A DNA stretch of 64,000 nucleotides, taken from assembly GCF_030680395.1 (NCBI RefSeq), contig NZ_JAUXVR010000041.1:186001-250000 (forward strand). The letters run 5' to 3'. The notes beneath the pieces are model-generated. The model saw only the letters and a program-made list of their open reading frames with translations. It searched no databases and was not told where the DNA came from. Source of the DNA: Methylobacter sp. (GTDB lineage Bacteria; Pseudomonadota; Gammaproteobacteria; Methylococcales; Methylomonadaceae). Each line of letters starts with the position of its first letter. Position 1 is the first letter of the stretch. Below, piece by piece: positions 7,396 to 15,890 of the stretch. The position numbers were made by a program, and so were the translations under genes.

Positions 7396-9741
7396 ATGAA
7401 GAAAAAAGTCTCCCGCAAATTATTTTATATTGTTTGCATTCAAGGTCTATTAGGGCTTCAACAAGCTTATGCGGCTACCTATTATGTTTCGCCTACCGGT
7501 TCTGATAGTAATAACGGTACAGCTCTTTCATCGCCTGTAAAAACTATAAGACAGGCGTTGAGCAAGGCTCAGAGTAATGGCGATATTGTTTATGTGACGA
7601 CGGGTACTTATGCGGAAGTAGTTTACATTTCGCAAAGCGGTATTACGCTGAGTGCTTATCAGGATCATAAACCCGTTATTGACGGCGGGACCTCATTGCC
7701 TAGCGGGAATTGGGGTAAATTAATTTCCGTGGACGGCAATAACAACACAGTTTCCGGTTTTGAAGTAAAAAACTGTAATAGCAATGGCGCATATATAGGT
7801 GGCTATGGCATACAGGTAGCGGGGCATCATAATACGATCAGTAAAATAAACGTTCATCACACTTGGGCAAATGGAATCTTGCTTAATGGCGATTACAATA
7901 CTGTCGAAGATTCTACAGTATGGCAGACAATCAGGTCGAATTCGGGCAATCCTGGGACAACAGTGTGGGGCTCTGCACTCAGTGCCGCTCGAAATGAGAG
8001 ACCAGAAGCCTTAAAGCCAGGCATTACCTCTTATGCCTCTTTCCGGCGCAATAAAGTTTTTAACAATTGGGGCGAAGGTCTATCCTGCTATGAGGCGGAT
8101 CATTGTGTAATGGAAGATAATACCGTTTACGATAACTATGCAGTTAACTTGTATCTTTCCGATACTTCCAACAGCTTGGTGCAACGTAATATAGTTTATA
8201 CTACTTCAGCACCTGCAATTGTTTTGGCGACTCGTACCGGTATTACTCTGGCCGATGAAGTGGCAAAAGTTCCTCGCTCTGCCAATAATACGATTATCAA
8301 TAATTTTCTTCAAAACGCGACATTAGATGCCTTTAGTTGGACGATTGTTCCCGATTCCGGATTGAAGAATGTATTGATAGCAAATAATACCATCGTTGAT
8401 GGCGGTATATCGACAGGGTCTGTTAATACAAATTCCCAAATTAGAAATAATATTATTTTAGGAAATAAGAACCGTATACCTAGTAACAACGGCATTACTT
8501 TTTCTCATAATAATTGGTCTGTCACTCCTCCATCAGCAGCGGCAGCGTCAACTAACATACTTGGAGATCCTCAGATAGCTAGAGCGGGAACAACGGCACC
8601 AGGCGCTTTGACATCGGCTTATTTCAAAGTACTTGGAAGCTCACCTGCGATAAATGCTGCAATGCCAGTCAGTACCGTGCCTAGCGATTTCTTTAAGGTC
8701 AGTCGTGGAACAGCGCCGGATATAGGTGGTTATGAGTACCAAACATCCAGCGGCGGCACTCCTTCGCCTACTGATTCCACCGCGCCTTCCGCTCCATCCG
8801 GTCTTGCCGCTACTGCCGGCTCTGCTACCCAGGTCAATCTTGCCTGGAATGCATCTACTGACAATGTGAGTGTTAGCGGTTACAAAATCTATAGAAATGG
8901 TACAGAAATTGGATCGAACGCTGCAACCAGCTTTACCGATACGACTGTTGCTGGAGGAATAACCTACAACTACACGGTCAAAGCCTACGATGCTGCCGGC
9001 AATCTCTCGGTTGCCAGCAACACGTCTACGGTTAATACTCCACAGTCGACGTCGACAGCCAGCATATCTTCCTACTCTGCGGGGAGTATAACTGCCAACA
9101 GCGCCACGATTAACTGGACCACCAACGTTCCTTCTACCGGCGTAGTTTCTTACGGAACCAGTGCGACCAACCTTAGTTCGCAAGTTAGTGCCGGCACTCA
9201 GGCTACCAGCCAATCAGTGCAAATTACCGGCCTGACCAGCGGTACCGTTTATTACTATAAAATCAGTGCTAGCAGTGGTTCTGTTACTTCCAGCTTCAAG
9301 ACTTCCGATTCTTCAAGTTCAGGAACTAACATAGCGCCACTGGCGTCGGTAATAGCATCTTCACAAGATATCTATAACAATCAACAAGCAATCAAAGCTA
9401 TAGACCGCGTAGTCTCCGGTTATCCGGTAGACGCTACTCGCGAGTGGGCTACAATGGGTCAAAAAGCAGGCGCCTGGATTCAGCTTAACTGGAGTACTAA
9501 CCGTCAAGTCAACAAGGTCGTTTTATATGACCGCCCGAACCTTAACGACCAAATCACCAGTGCTACACTCACTTTCAGCAACGGTTCTACCGTAAAAGTG
9601 GGAACATTAAATAATTCAGGCGGCGCAGTAGTCATTAACTTCCCGTCAGTGTCTACAAAAAGTGTAAGGGTAACTGTAAACACCGTAAGCGGCAGCACTG
9701 TAAACATAGGTTTATCTGAGCTTGAAGTATTCGGTATTTAA
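7396..9741 (+). CDS. Secreted beta-helix protein with FnIII and discoidin-like modules
   Basis: From ATG 7396 the product is 781 residues. It has a clean signal peptide (MKKKVSRKLFYIVCIQ, cleavage after QQAYA), then ATYYVSPTGSDSNNGT, the usual start of right-handed parallel beta-helix proteins (lyase/epimerase fold). Repeated N-T-I/V-N turns run to about residue 450. An FnIII domain follows (APSAPSGLAAT), then a second FnIII-like domain, and a C-terminal F5/8C-like module starting TNIAPLASVIASSQ. The frame is open upstream to ATG 7141, adding 85 basic residues that would bury the signal peptide, so 7396 is preferred. It may bind, cut or epimerise an extracellular polysaccharide. No catalytic residues could be assigned. 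Confidence 0.8.
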   Translation: MKKKVSRKLFYIVCIQGLLGLQQAYAATYYVSPTGSDSNNGTALSSPVKTIRQALSKAQSNGDIVYVTTGTYAEVVYISQSGITLSAYQDHKPVIDGGTSLPSGNWGKLISVDGNNNTVSGFEVKNCNSNGAYIGGYGIQVAGHHNTISKINVHHTWANGILLNGDYNTVEDSTVWQTIRSNSGNPGTTVWGSALSAARNERPEALKPGITSYASFRRNKVFNNWGEGLSCYEADHCVMEDNTVYDNYAVNLYLSDTSNSLVQRNIVYTTSAPAIVLATRTGITLADEVAKVPRSANNTIINNFLQNATLDAFSWTIVPDSGLKNVLIANNTIVDGGISTGSVNTNSQIRNNIILGNKNRIPSNNGITFSHNNWSVTPPSAAAASTNILGDPQIARAGTTAPGALTSAYFKVLGSSPAINAAMPVSTVPSDFFKVSRGTAPDIGGYEYQTSSGGTPSPTDSTAPSAPSGLAATAGSATQVNLAWNASTDNVSVSGYKIYRNGTEIGSNAATSFTDTTVAGGITYNYTVKAYDAAGNLSVASNTSTVNTPQSTSTASISSYSAGSITANSATINWTTNVPSTGVVSYGTSATNLSSQVSAGTQATSQSVQITGLTSGTVYYYKISASSGSVTSSFKTSDSSSSGTNIAPLASVIASSQDIYNNQQAIKAIDRVVSGYPVDATREWATMGQKAGAWIQLNWSTNRQVNKVVLYDRPNLNDQITSATLTFSNGSTVKVGTLNNSGGAVVINFPSVSTKSVRVTVNTVSGSTVNIGLSELEVFGI

Positions 9742-10274
9742 AGAGTCTCTGAACAAGTAAAATTGATCAAAAGTTCAGCCTTTTACCAAGGTACTGAATG
9801 ACTTAACAATGAAGTGAAAGGGCTGTTGGAGGGTCCTTTCAAAATTATGCAACTTGTCGTAACCCGTTGGACAATCCGGTCCGGATTACCCAACGGGTTA
9901 CGACCTATATTTCCGTATCTCCAAGACAGTAACTGAACATGCATCAGCCAACTGGCCTCCAAAGCAAACAGTGCCAAGCAAACTCCAGAAGACTCCCGCT
10001 TTAAGATTTTCGCTCCATCACAGAAGATAACAAGCAACTTACCAGCGTAGTACCCCTTCCCTAAGCCGCTTTAAACTTTAACAGGTTGCACATTGCTGCT
10101 TAAAAGCTTTGCCACACTTTTGTCACAACAGATCTAAAACAACTCCTAATATGTTCGCGAATAACCCTGCCCTGCCGACAGGATCGGTCTTGTTTTAGTT
10201 CAGCTAATTTAATTCTTTCGCCCTTATATTTTGTATCAGGAGGCGCTGGTTGACTCATTCATTAAAAAGTTACT
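9742..10274. other. Intergenic region with hairpin, no gene
   Basis: No supported gene. An 84-residue minus frame at 9783-10037 reads across the hairpin at 9856-9903 and is rejected. The region lies between the convergent beta-helix gene and AT-rich GT4 gene, so terminators for both are expected here. Confidence 0.5.
9856..9903. repeat. 48-bp palindromic hairpin
   Basis: A perfect 15-bp inverted repeat (GTCGTAACCCGTTGG at 9856-9870 and its complement at 9889-9903) encloses a smaller palindrome AATCCGG-T-CCGGATT. The near-continuous stem could act as a bidirectional terminator or a REP-like dispersed element. There is no T-run directly after it, which argues against a classic intrinsic terminator. 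Confidence 0.7.
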
Positions 10275-10476
10275 TGATTAGCAAGATGCTTCAGCTAGCA
10301 CCGTCATACTGGCAGGGATGCCAGCATCCAGAGCCAGGGATGGTAACTTTCCGATACCGCTGTGGCATGATTTAGGCTTGATGCCAAGCCATAGTCTCAC
10401 ATCCATGTGACTGGATTCCGGCATCCCTGCCAGAATGACGAGCTTTTTGGCACTAGCTGAAGCATCTTGCTAATCA
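10275..10476. repeat. 202-bp inverted-repeat element (MITE-like)
   Basis: The ends are a perfect 24-bp inverted repeat (10275-10298 and 10453-10476). A second inner pair lies inside them: TGGCAGGGATGCC near 10311 and GGCATCCCTGCCAG near 10423. No coding frame is present. Nested inverted repeats around a short non-coding core are what one expects of a miniature inverted-repeat element or of two REP units folded as one structure. It sits 8 bp from the stop of the GT4 gene and could end its transcript. Confidence 0.7.
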
Positions 10477-10483
10477 GGAAAAG

Positions 10484-11587
10484 TTAAACATTAAGTAAAT
10501 TATTATAAGCATTGATTACATCAGAAACCCATTTATCAATGTTGAATGTTGTTTGAACATAGTTTTTTTGTTCGAGTTGAATTTTTTCGCGTTCATCAGC
10601 TTGCATATCAATGCAATGTAAAATATGTTTTTGAAATAAATCTATATCATCAATATTAAATTCTTTTGTATGTGGAACTTTTAATAAATTTAATCCGGGA
10701 ACATTACTTGCAATAATTTGAGCATTACAATATGCGGCTTCTATAACTGCGTAACAAAAGCCTTCTTCCCGACTTGGAGAAAGAAATACATCAACAGCTC
10801 TGTAATAAGATCCCATATCAGATTGTGCACTCATTACCCGGATCCACTTTGGCATTGGTCCAAATTGACTTTCTATTAATTTAATCGTTTCATCTTTTCC
10901 TATGGAACAAATAATAATTAAAATAATATTTTCCTTTTCAGCAATAGGCATTAATGCTTGTATTGCCAAATCAACGCCCTTTATAAGATAAAGACCCCCG
11001 AATATGAGTAGAATACGAGAATTTTTAGGAACATTTAAATCTTTATGAGTTAACGTTTTATAATTATCTAATCGAGGAAAATAGATAGCGTTTTTAACAG
11101 TAATTTTATTATTATCTTTAAGCCGTTCGGGTAGTTTTTCTGTAACCGATTGACTTACTCCAATATGCATATCTGCTGCATATATATAATTTTTTATGAA
11201 TGCTTTTACACGGCTTTTTGGACTTCTAAAATGATTGTGATGATGAAAAACTATTTTAACGGACGGATGCAGTAACTTAATTATTCGCATACAAAAAAGA
11301 GTTTGGTTAGTAGCAAAATGTAAATGAATAATACCAATTTTTTCTTTTTCAATAATACTGCGTATCAATATAACTGTTTCTATTAAATTATCTTGATATA
11401 AATAGACGGACCGACCACGATTTTGTATTGCTGAAATCCACTCAAACTCTTTAGTTTCTTTAGGAAAGAGATAACTCGTGGATTGCCCAAGTAATAGCAG
11501 TTCTTCTTCCAGTAAGCGAAGAGATGGAATAAAGTTTCCTTCATAAGAAGGACTATAACATGCAAGGTGGAGAATATTTTTTTTCAT
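10484..11587 (-). CDS. GT4 glycosyltransferase, AT-rich
   Basis: The 367-residue GT-B enzyme has an N-terminal acceptor domain starting MKKNILHLACYSPSYEGNF and a donor-domain strand ILLIFGGLYLIKGVD near residue 185. The family-4 signature near residue 260 is VDVFLSPSREEGFCYAVIEA, with the catalytic E-x7-E type glutamates. Probably adds one sugar to the EPS repeat unit. The gene is visibly richer in A/T than the GT4 genes at 15.9-19.5 kb, suggesting a separate origin by transfer. It stands alone between a repeat element and a broken gene. Confidence 0.85.
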   Translation of the reverse strand: MKKNILHLACYSPSYEGNFIPSLRLLEEELLLLGQSTSYLFPKETKEFEWISAIQNRGRSVYLYQDNLIETVILIRSIIEKEKIGIIHLHFATNQTLFCMRIIKLLHPSVKIVFHHHNHFRSPKSRVKAFIKNYIYAADMHIGVSQSVTEKLPERLKDNNKITVKNAIYFPRLDNYKTLTHKDLNVPKNSRILLIFGGLYLIKGVDLAIQALMPIAEKENIILIIICSIGKDETIKLIESQFGPMPKWIRVMSAQSDMGSYYRAVDVFLSPSREEGFCYAVIEAAYCNAQIIASNVPGLNLLKVPHTKEFNIDDIDLFQKHILHCIDMQADEREKIQLEQKNYVQTTFNIDKWVSDVINAYNNLLNV

Positions 11588-11916
11588 TAATCAATCCTTT
11601 ACGTCGAAGTTGCGATTGTGTTTTAAATATCATGAAGGCTGGACTCCCATCACTACGGGTAAAGCTATCCTGCTAAAGCCGGCTTAAGTGCCTGGAAATA
11701 AATAAACATGTATTTTTCACTTGGAACACCCGTAAATAAAGATCCGGTGATAACAGAATACATGCCGACTTTTTTCATTGCACTTATTGCCCATGCCAGA
11801 AATTTAAAAGCCTAACCATTGATTTAACTTCTTAACTTGTTAAAGACAGCCCCTTTGCCACATTCTTCTGCCGCAGAGTTATAAATCCATTTTGTCCAAA
11901 TGGATTTAAGTTATTT
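11588..11916. other. Non-coding stretch upstream of the AT-rich GT4 gene
   Basis: No convincing gene. It should hold the promoter of the GT4 gene. A plus-strand segment at about 11650-11695 (GGTAAAGC, CTAAAGCCGGC) superficially recalls GEMM-type riboswitch fragments but lacks the GAAA loop and has no downstream gene. Confidence 0.4.
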
Positions 11917-12265
11917 TTATAAAACAGTCACAGTAAAAGTTCCGATCACTGTCGCTATGCCATCGCTGACCTGCACCGTAAAGCTGTCGGAGCCTCTATA
12001 GCTCCCCACCGGCTTGTAGGTAATAGTTCCACCGGGCGTGATATTGGCGCTGCCGGAACTGGCCGTGGCGCCGGAAAAGCTCAGTGCGCCGTGCGCGGGG
12101 CGCGCGCTCTGGCTCCCGATTTCCGTCTGCCCGGTGGTCGATGTCGCTGACATGCAGGTTGGGCTTCAGGTCTAGCGCCGAACTGTCCTGCACCACTGTC
12201 AGGGCAGTGGTTCCGCCGACGAAGGTGGGCACGGTATTATTACTGCCCACCGAAGAGCACCCCAT
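11917..12265 (-). pseudogene. Frameshifted fragment of a cadherin/VCBS-type repeat protein
   Basis: Two overlapping minus-strand frames together give one repeat domain. Frame one (from about 12265) reads NNTVPTFVGGTTALTVVQ and DLKPNLHVSDIDH. Frame two continues GQTEIGSQSARPAHGALSF, TPGGTITYKPVGSYRGSDSF and TVQVSDG to a stop at 11917. This arrangement is typical of repeated Ig-like domains in large surface proteins. A frameshift near 12140 breaks it, and it begins immediately after the stop of the PIG-L gene. It looks like the tail of a once longer surface protein joined here by recombination. Confidence 0.7.
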
Positions 12266-15200
12266 ATACTTCCATTTCTGATAAACCGATATTTACCGTA
12301 GTGCCGCTCACAGTGGTTACCGTCACCCTGACGCTAGTGGTTACCACCGACGCAAAGTTGATCGCAACTTCGGTACCCGCATTGCTCAATGCACCTACCG
12401 TTACAGTGGATCCATCACTAAAAGTGAGCGTAGCGCTGGTGATTTGGTCGTTAAGGTTCGGGCGGTCATATAAAATCACCTGATTTACCTGATAAGCGGT
12501 ACTCCAATTTAGCTGAATCCATGACCCGGCAAGTCCGTTAATAGTCGCCCATTCTCTTGTATAGTCACCGGGATAACCATCGACTACGCCATCAACAGCC
12601 TTGATTGCTTGTTGATTGGTACTAATATTTTGCGAGGATGCGGTTACCGTCGCCAATGGCGCTATATTGGTTCCCGAACCTGAGGGAGCGGTAACGGTGA
12701 CATCAACCGAGTCGGGAGTGCTATTCAATTGCCCATCGTTAACTATCAATGTAAATGTCAACCTTGTCGTTACCGTTAAACCCTGCGGCGTCGTGAAACT
12801 CGGCGCAGCTGTATTGGCTCCTGACAAGGATACGCTCGGTCCGGCTGTTTGCGTCCATTGATAGCTTAAGCTATCGCCGTTGGGGTCAGAGCTTCCGTTG
12901 CCGTTAAGATTGACTAAAACGCCTTGCCCTGCCGTCTGGTCCGGTCCCGCGTTGGCAACAGGCGCCAGATTTCCTCCTGTTGGCAGAGTGCCATACACTT
13001 CGAGTTCGGATAGCCCAATGTTTGCAGTGCTTCCACTCACGGTCACCACGGTAACGCGCAGGCTGTTGGCCATGAATGGACCGACATTAAACTCAATACC
13101 CGCTCCCGCATTGTCCAGCGCGCCTACCGTTATGCTGGCGCCACTGCTAAATGTGAGCGTGGCGCTGGTTATATGATCATTCAGGTTAGGACGATCATGT
13201 AACACGACTCGAGTGATTTCATAAGCCGAACTCCAATTAAGCTGTATCCATGCGCCCGCACGCTCGCCAACAGTCGCCCATTCGCGCATGTAATCGCCAG
13301 GATAGCCGTCGGATATGTTATCAACGGCTTTAACCGCTTGCTGATTAGTTTCAAAATTTTGCGAGGAGGCGGTTACCGTCGCCAATGGCGCTATATTAGT
13401 TCCAGAGCCGGAGGTAGCGGTAACGGTGACATCAACCGAGTCGGGAACACTATTCAATTGCCCATCGTTAACTATCAATGCAAATGTCAACCTTGTCGTT
13501 GCCATTAAACCCTGTGGCGTCGTGAAACTCGGCGCAGCCGTATTGGCTCCTGACAAGGATACGCTCGGTCCGGCTGTCTGCGTCCATTGATAGCTTAAGC
13601 TATCGCCGTTGGGGTCAAAGCTTCCGTTGCCGTTAAGATTGGCTAAAACGCCTTGCCCTACCGTCTGGTCCGGTCCCGCGTTGGCGACAGGCGCCAGATT
13701 TCCTCCAGTTGGCGGAGCGCCATACACTTCGAGTTCCGATAGCCCAATGTTTGCGGTGCTTCCACTCACGGTCAACACGGTAACGCGCAGACTGCTAGTC
13801 ATGACTGGATCGATATTAAACTCAATGCCCGCTCCCGCATTGTCCAGCGCGCCTACCGTCATGCTGGCGCCACTGCTAAAGGTGAGCGTGGCGCTGATTA
13901 TATGATCATTCAGGTTGGGACGATCATATAACACGACTCGAGCGACTTCATAGGACGAACTCCAATTAAGCTGTATCCACGCGCCCGCACGCTCGCCAAC
14001 AGTCGCCCATTCGCGCGTGTGATCGCCAGGATAGCCGTCGGCTACGCCATCAACGGCTTTAACCGCTTGCTGATTAGTCCCGGTATTTTGGGAGGATGCG
14101 GTTACCGTCGCCAATGGCGCTATATTGGGGAGCGGAGATGAGGAAAGGACGCGCACTGAAACATGATCCGGCAAGGTATCCAAAATGCCATCATCCACGA
14201 TCAATTCGAAAACCAGCGTTGTATCAATGATTGAGCCTGTCGGCGCTGTAAAACTTGGGTTGGCCGTTGCGGCATTGGCGAGTATTACAGGAGGCCCAAC
14301 TATTTGCCGCCATTGATAAGCCAGCGTGGCGTTGTTCGGATCGTTGCTAGCTGAACCGTTGAGCAGTACCGTAGAACCTTGCGTCACGGTTTGATCCACG
14401 CCGGCATCAACACGCGGTGGGGGGTTGCCGCCATTTAAGCTGGTCGGCCAAAAGAACTCATCCTTGTGGACGAAACTCCCAAGAAAATCATTATCGGTCC
14501 CCCCTTGGCTAACATGGGCATCAATTGCGCTGGCCTTAAGATTCGTTATACCCACGACTTGCATGGCTAAAGGCACGTCCAGGCTTTCACGATCAGACCA
14601 AGCGAATCCCGTGCCCATCAATCCCGGCGGTTCGCTAAAATAGCTCTGCGGATCGGCCAAATTAGGCCATATACTGGAATTAGTAGACCATACCAACGAC
14701 TTATTGAATACCGGAACATAGCCTGGATTGGCCGCGGTAACGGCAAGAATCGCATCGCGTACTGCATTAGAGGTAGTGAGGTGATCCGGATGCTGGTCTA
14801 ACTCCGCAACAGTAATAATATGCTCCGGGCGTTGGGTGTTGATAATGTCCTTCAGGTCCGCCAGGAGGTTGAAACGATTATAATTTGCGTGCGTTCCAAA
14901 CCGAAAGTTGTGATAGTCAGTCCCGCCAAGCCCCCTGTGAGCATATGTAGCGATTTGACCGCTTGGCGCGGCTAAAAAGTGATCGGATTCGTTAGGATAA
15001 TTTTGATACATAGTGGCTAGACCGCCATCGGGATAACCGAGAAAGATTAGATCACTTTCTACAGTGCCTAAATTGTTAATCTGCCCGGCAGCAGCTTCAT
15101 CTTGACGTAAGCTGCCCAGTGTAGGACCGCCGATATCACCGTTTGTCATATAAACAATTGTTACCTGCTCGCCTCGCTGTGTCGCGGCATAAGTAACTCC

Positions 15201-15335
15201 CGCAGCGATTAGAAGATCATCATCGGGATGCGGTGCAATTACAAGAATAGTACTGTTCGCAAATCCCCCCCAGAACAAGAACATTATTAAAGACAAAAAC
15301 GACAATAACTTTGATCCATTCATAACCTTACCCAT
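12240..15335 (-). CDS. Secreted PIG-L deacetylase with PKD-like and discoidin-like repeats
   Basis: The 1031-residue protein has a signal peptide (KLLSFLSLIMFLFWGGFANS) followed at once by TILVIAPHPDDDLLIAAG, the zinc-binding HPDD motif of the PIG-L/LmbE deacetylase family. The second zinc-site motif is LDQHPDHLT near residue 180. After about residue 300 come PKD/Ig-like domains (AGPDQTVGQG) alternating with three F5/8C-like modules starting near residues 403, 646 and 888. PIG-L enzymes remove acetyl from N-acetylglucosamine-type sugars. Export plus likely carbohydrate-binding repeats suggests modification of the extracellular polymer. ATG at 15323 is an alternative start. Function on EPS is inference. 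Confidence 0.85.
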   Translation of the reverse strand: MGKVMNGSKLLSFLSLIMFLFWGGFANSTILVIAPHPDDDLLIAAGVTYAATQRGEQVTIVYMTNGDIGGPTLGSLRQDEAAAGQINNLGTVESDLIFLGYPDGGLATMYQNYPNESDHFLAAPSGQIATYAHRGLGGTDYHNFRFGTHANYNRFNLLADLKDIINTQRPEHIITVAELDQHPDHLTTSNAVRDAILAVTAANPGYVPVFNKSLVWSTNSSIWPNLADPQSYFSEPPGLMGTGFAWSDRESLDVPLAMQVVGITNLKASAIDAHVSQGGTDNDFLGSFVHKDEFFWPTSLNGGNPPPRVDAGVDQTVTQGSTVLLNGSASNDPNNATLAYQWRQIVGPPVILANAATANPSFTAPTGSIIDTTLVFELIVDDGILDTLPDHVSVRVLSSSPLPNIAPLATVTASSQNTGTNQQAVKAVDGVADGYPGDHTREWATVGERAGAWIQLNWSSSYEVARVVLYDRPNLNDHIISATLTFSSGASMTVGALDNAGAGIEFNIDPVMTSSLRVTVLTVSGSTANIGLSELEVYGAPPTGGNLAPVANAGPDQTVGQGVLANLNGNGSFDPNGDSLSYQWTQTAGPSVSLSGANTAAPSFTTPQGLMATTRLTFALIVNDGQLNSVPDSVDVTVTATSGSGTNIAPLATVTASSQNFETNQQAVKAVDNISDGYPGDYMREWATVGERAGAWIQLNWSSAYEITRVVLHDRPNLNDHITSATLTFSSGASITVGALDNAGAGIEFNVGPFMANSLRVTVVTVSGSTANIGLSELEVYGTLPTGGNLAPVANAGPDQTAGQGVLVNLNGNGSSDPNGDSLSYQWTQTAGPSVSLSGANTAAPSFTTPQGLTVTTRLTFTLIVNDGQLNSTPDSVDVTVTAPSGSGTNIAPLATVTASSQNISTNQQAIKAVDGVVDGYPGDYTREWATINGLAGSWIQLNWSTAYQVNQVILYDRPNLNDQITSATLTFSDGSTVTVGALSNAGTEVAINFASVVTTSVRVTVTTVSGTTVNIGLSEMEVYGVLFGGQ
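12270..14128 (-). repeat. 729-bp tandem coding repeats
   Basis: The same block (marker ccaatggcgc) recurs at 12653, 13382 and 14111, exactly 729 bp (243 codons) apart. Each unit encodes one discoidin-like module plus one PKD-like domain; the third unit ends after the discoidin part. Long stretches between copies are almost identical, pointing to recent duplication or gene conversion. A diverged single copy closes the beta-helix protein at 9328-9741. Confidence 0.85.
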
Positions 15336-15890
15336 TTATTAGATTGTATGTTATTCCACAAAAAAACTCTGCCGATGGGTAGGCATGGCTTTTTAAATTG
15401 AAATCCTGATAACAAACATCTCAGCCGATTCATGATCTCCATTCAGCTTTTCAGTTCCGAACTGGATTCGCTTTGCGCTCTGTCGGCACAACGCATTTTT
15501 CGACTAGCCGATGATTTCTTGCCGGTGCTCAATCAATCATTTAACGACGGGTAAAATTAAATAACTTTAAATCAATAGATCTTTTTAATGTTTACTTAGT
15601 CTTTAAGTGATAGAGATTAAAAATCTGCGCCTATTACAAAACAAAAGGGCAGGGAAAAAAAGTGGTACGAATACCTATCAATACCTATCTATGCAACCAA
15701 TAGCCGAGCTCCACGTCTTTTCTTCAAGTGTCAGCCGGGCCGTTCAGGATGGAACTTTTAGCTATGCTTAATACGCTGACTGAGGCTTAGTGCTTTTTAA
15801 GGTGCCAATAATTAAAAACTTGAAGATCGCGAGTCATGTCGAACTGCATATACTGACTTTTTAATTTAACAGCCTACCCATTCAATAAGA
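15336..15890. other. Intergenic region, no supported gene
   Basis: The 555 bp between the PIG-L gene and the GT4 operon show no gene longer than about 40 codons with recognisable features. The region should contain the PIG-L promoter at its left side. AT-rich around 15560-15620. Confidence 0.4.

Noticed and set aside
8641..9213. 190-residue minus-strand frame opposite the FnIII domains
   Set aside because: Antisense shadow of a repetitive Ser/Thr/Ala-rich coding region; no motif or ribosome site.
11640..11700. GEMM-like riboswitch fragment on the plus strand
   Set aside because: Lacks the GAAA tetraloop and full P1 pairing, and no gene follows on that strand.
12653..14128. CRISPR-like array from regularly spaced repeats
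   Set aside because: The repeats are 729-bp coding modules, not short repeats with spacers; no cas genes.
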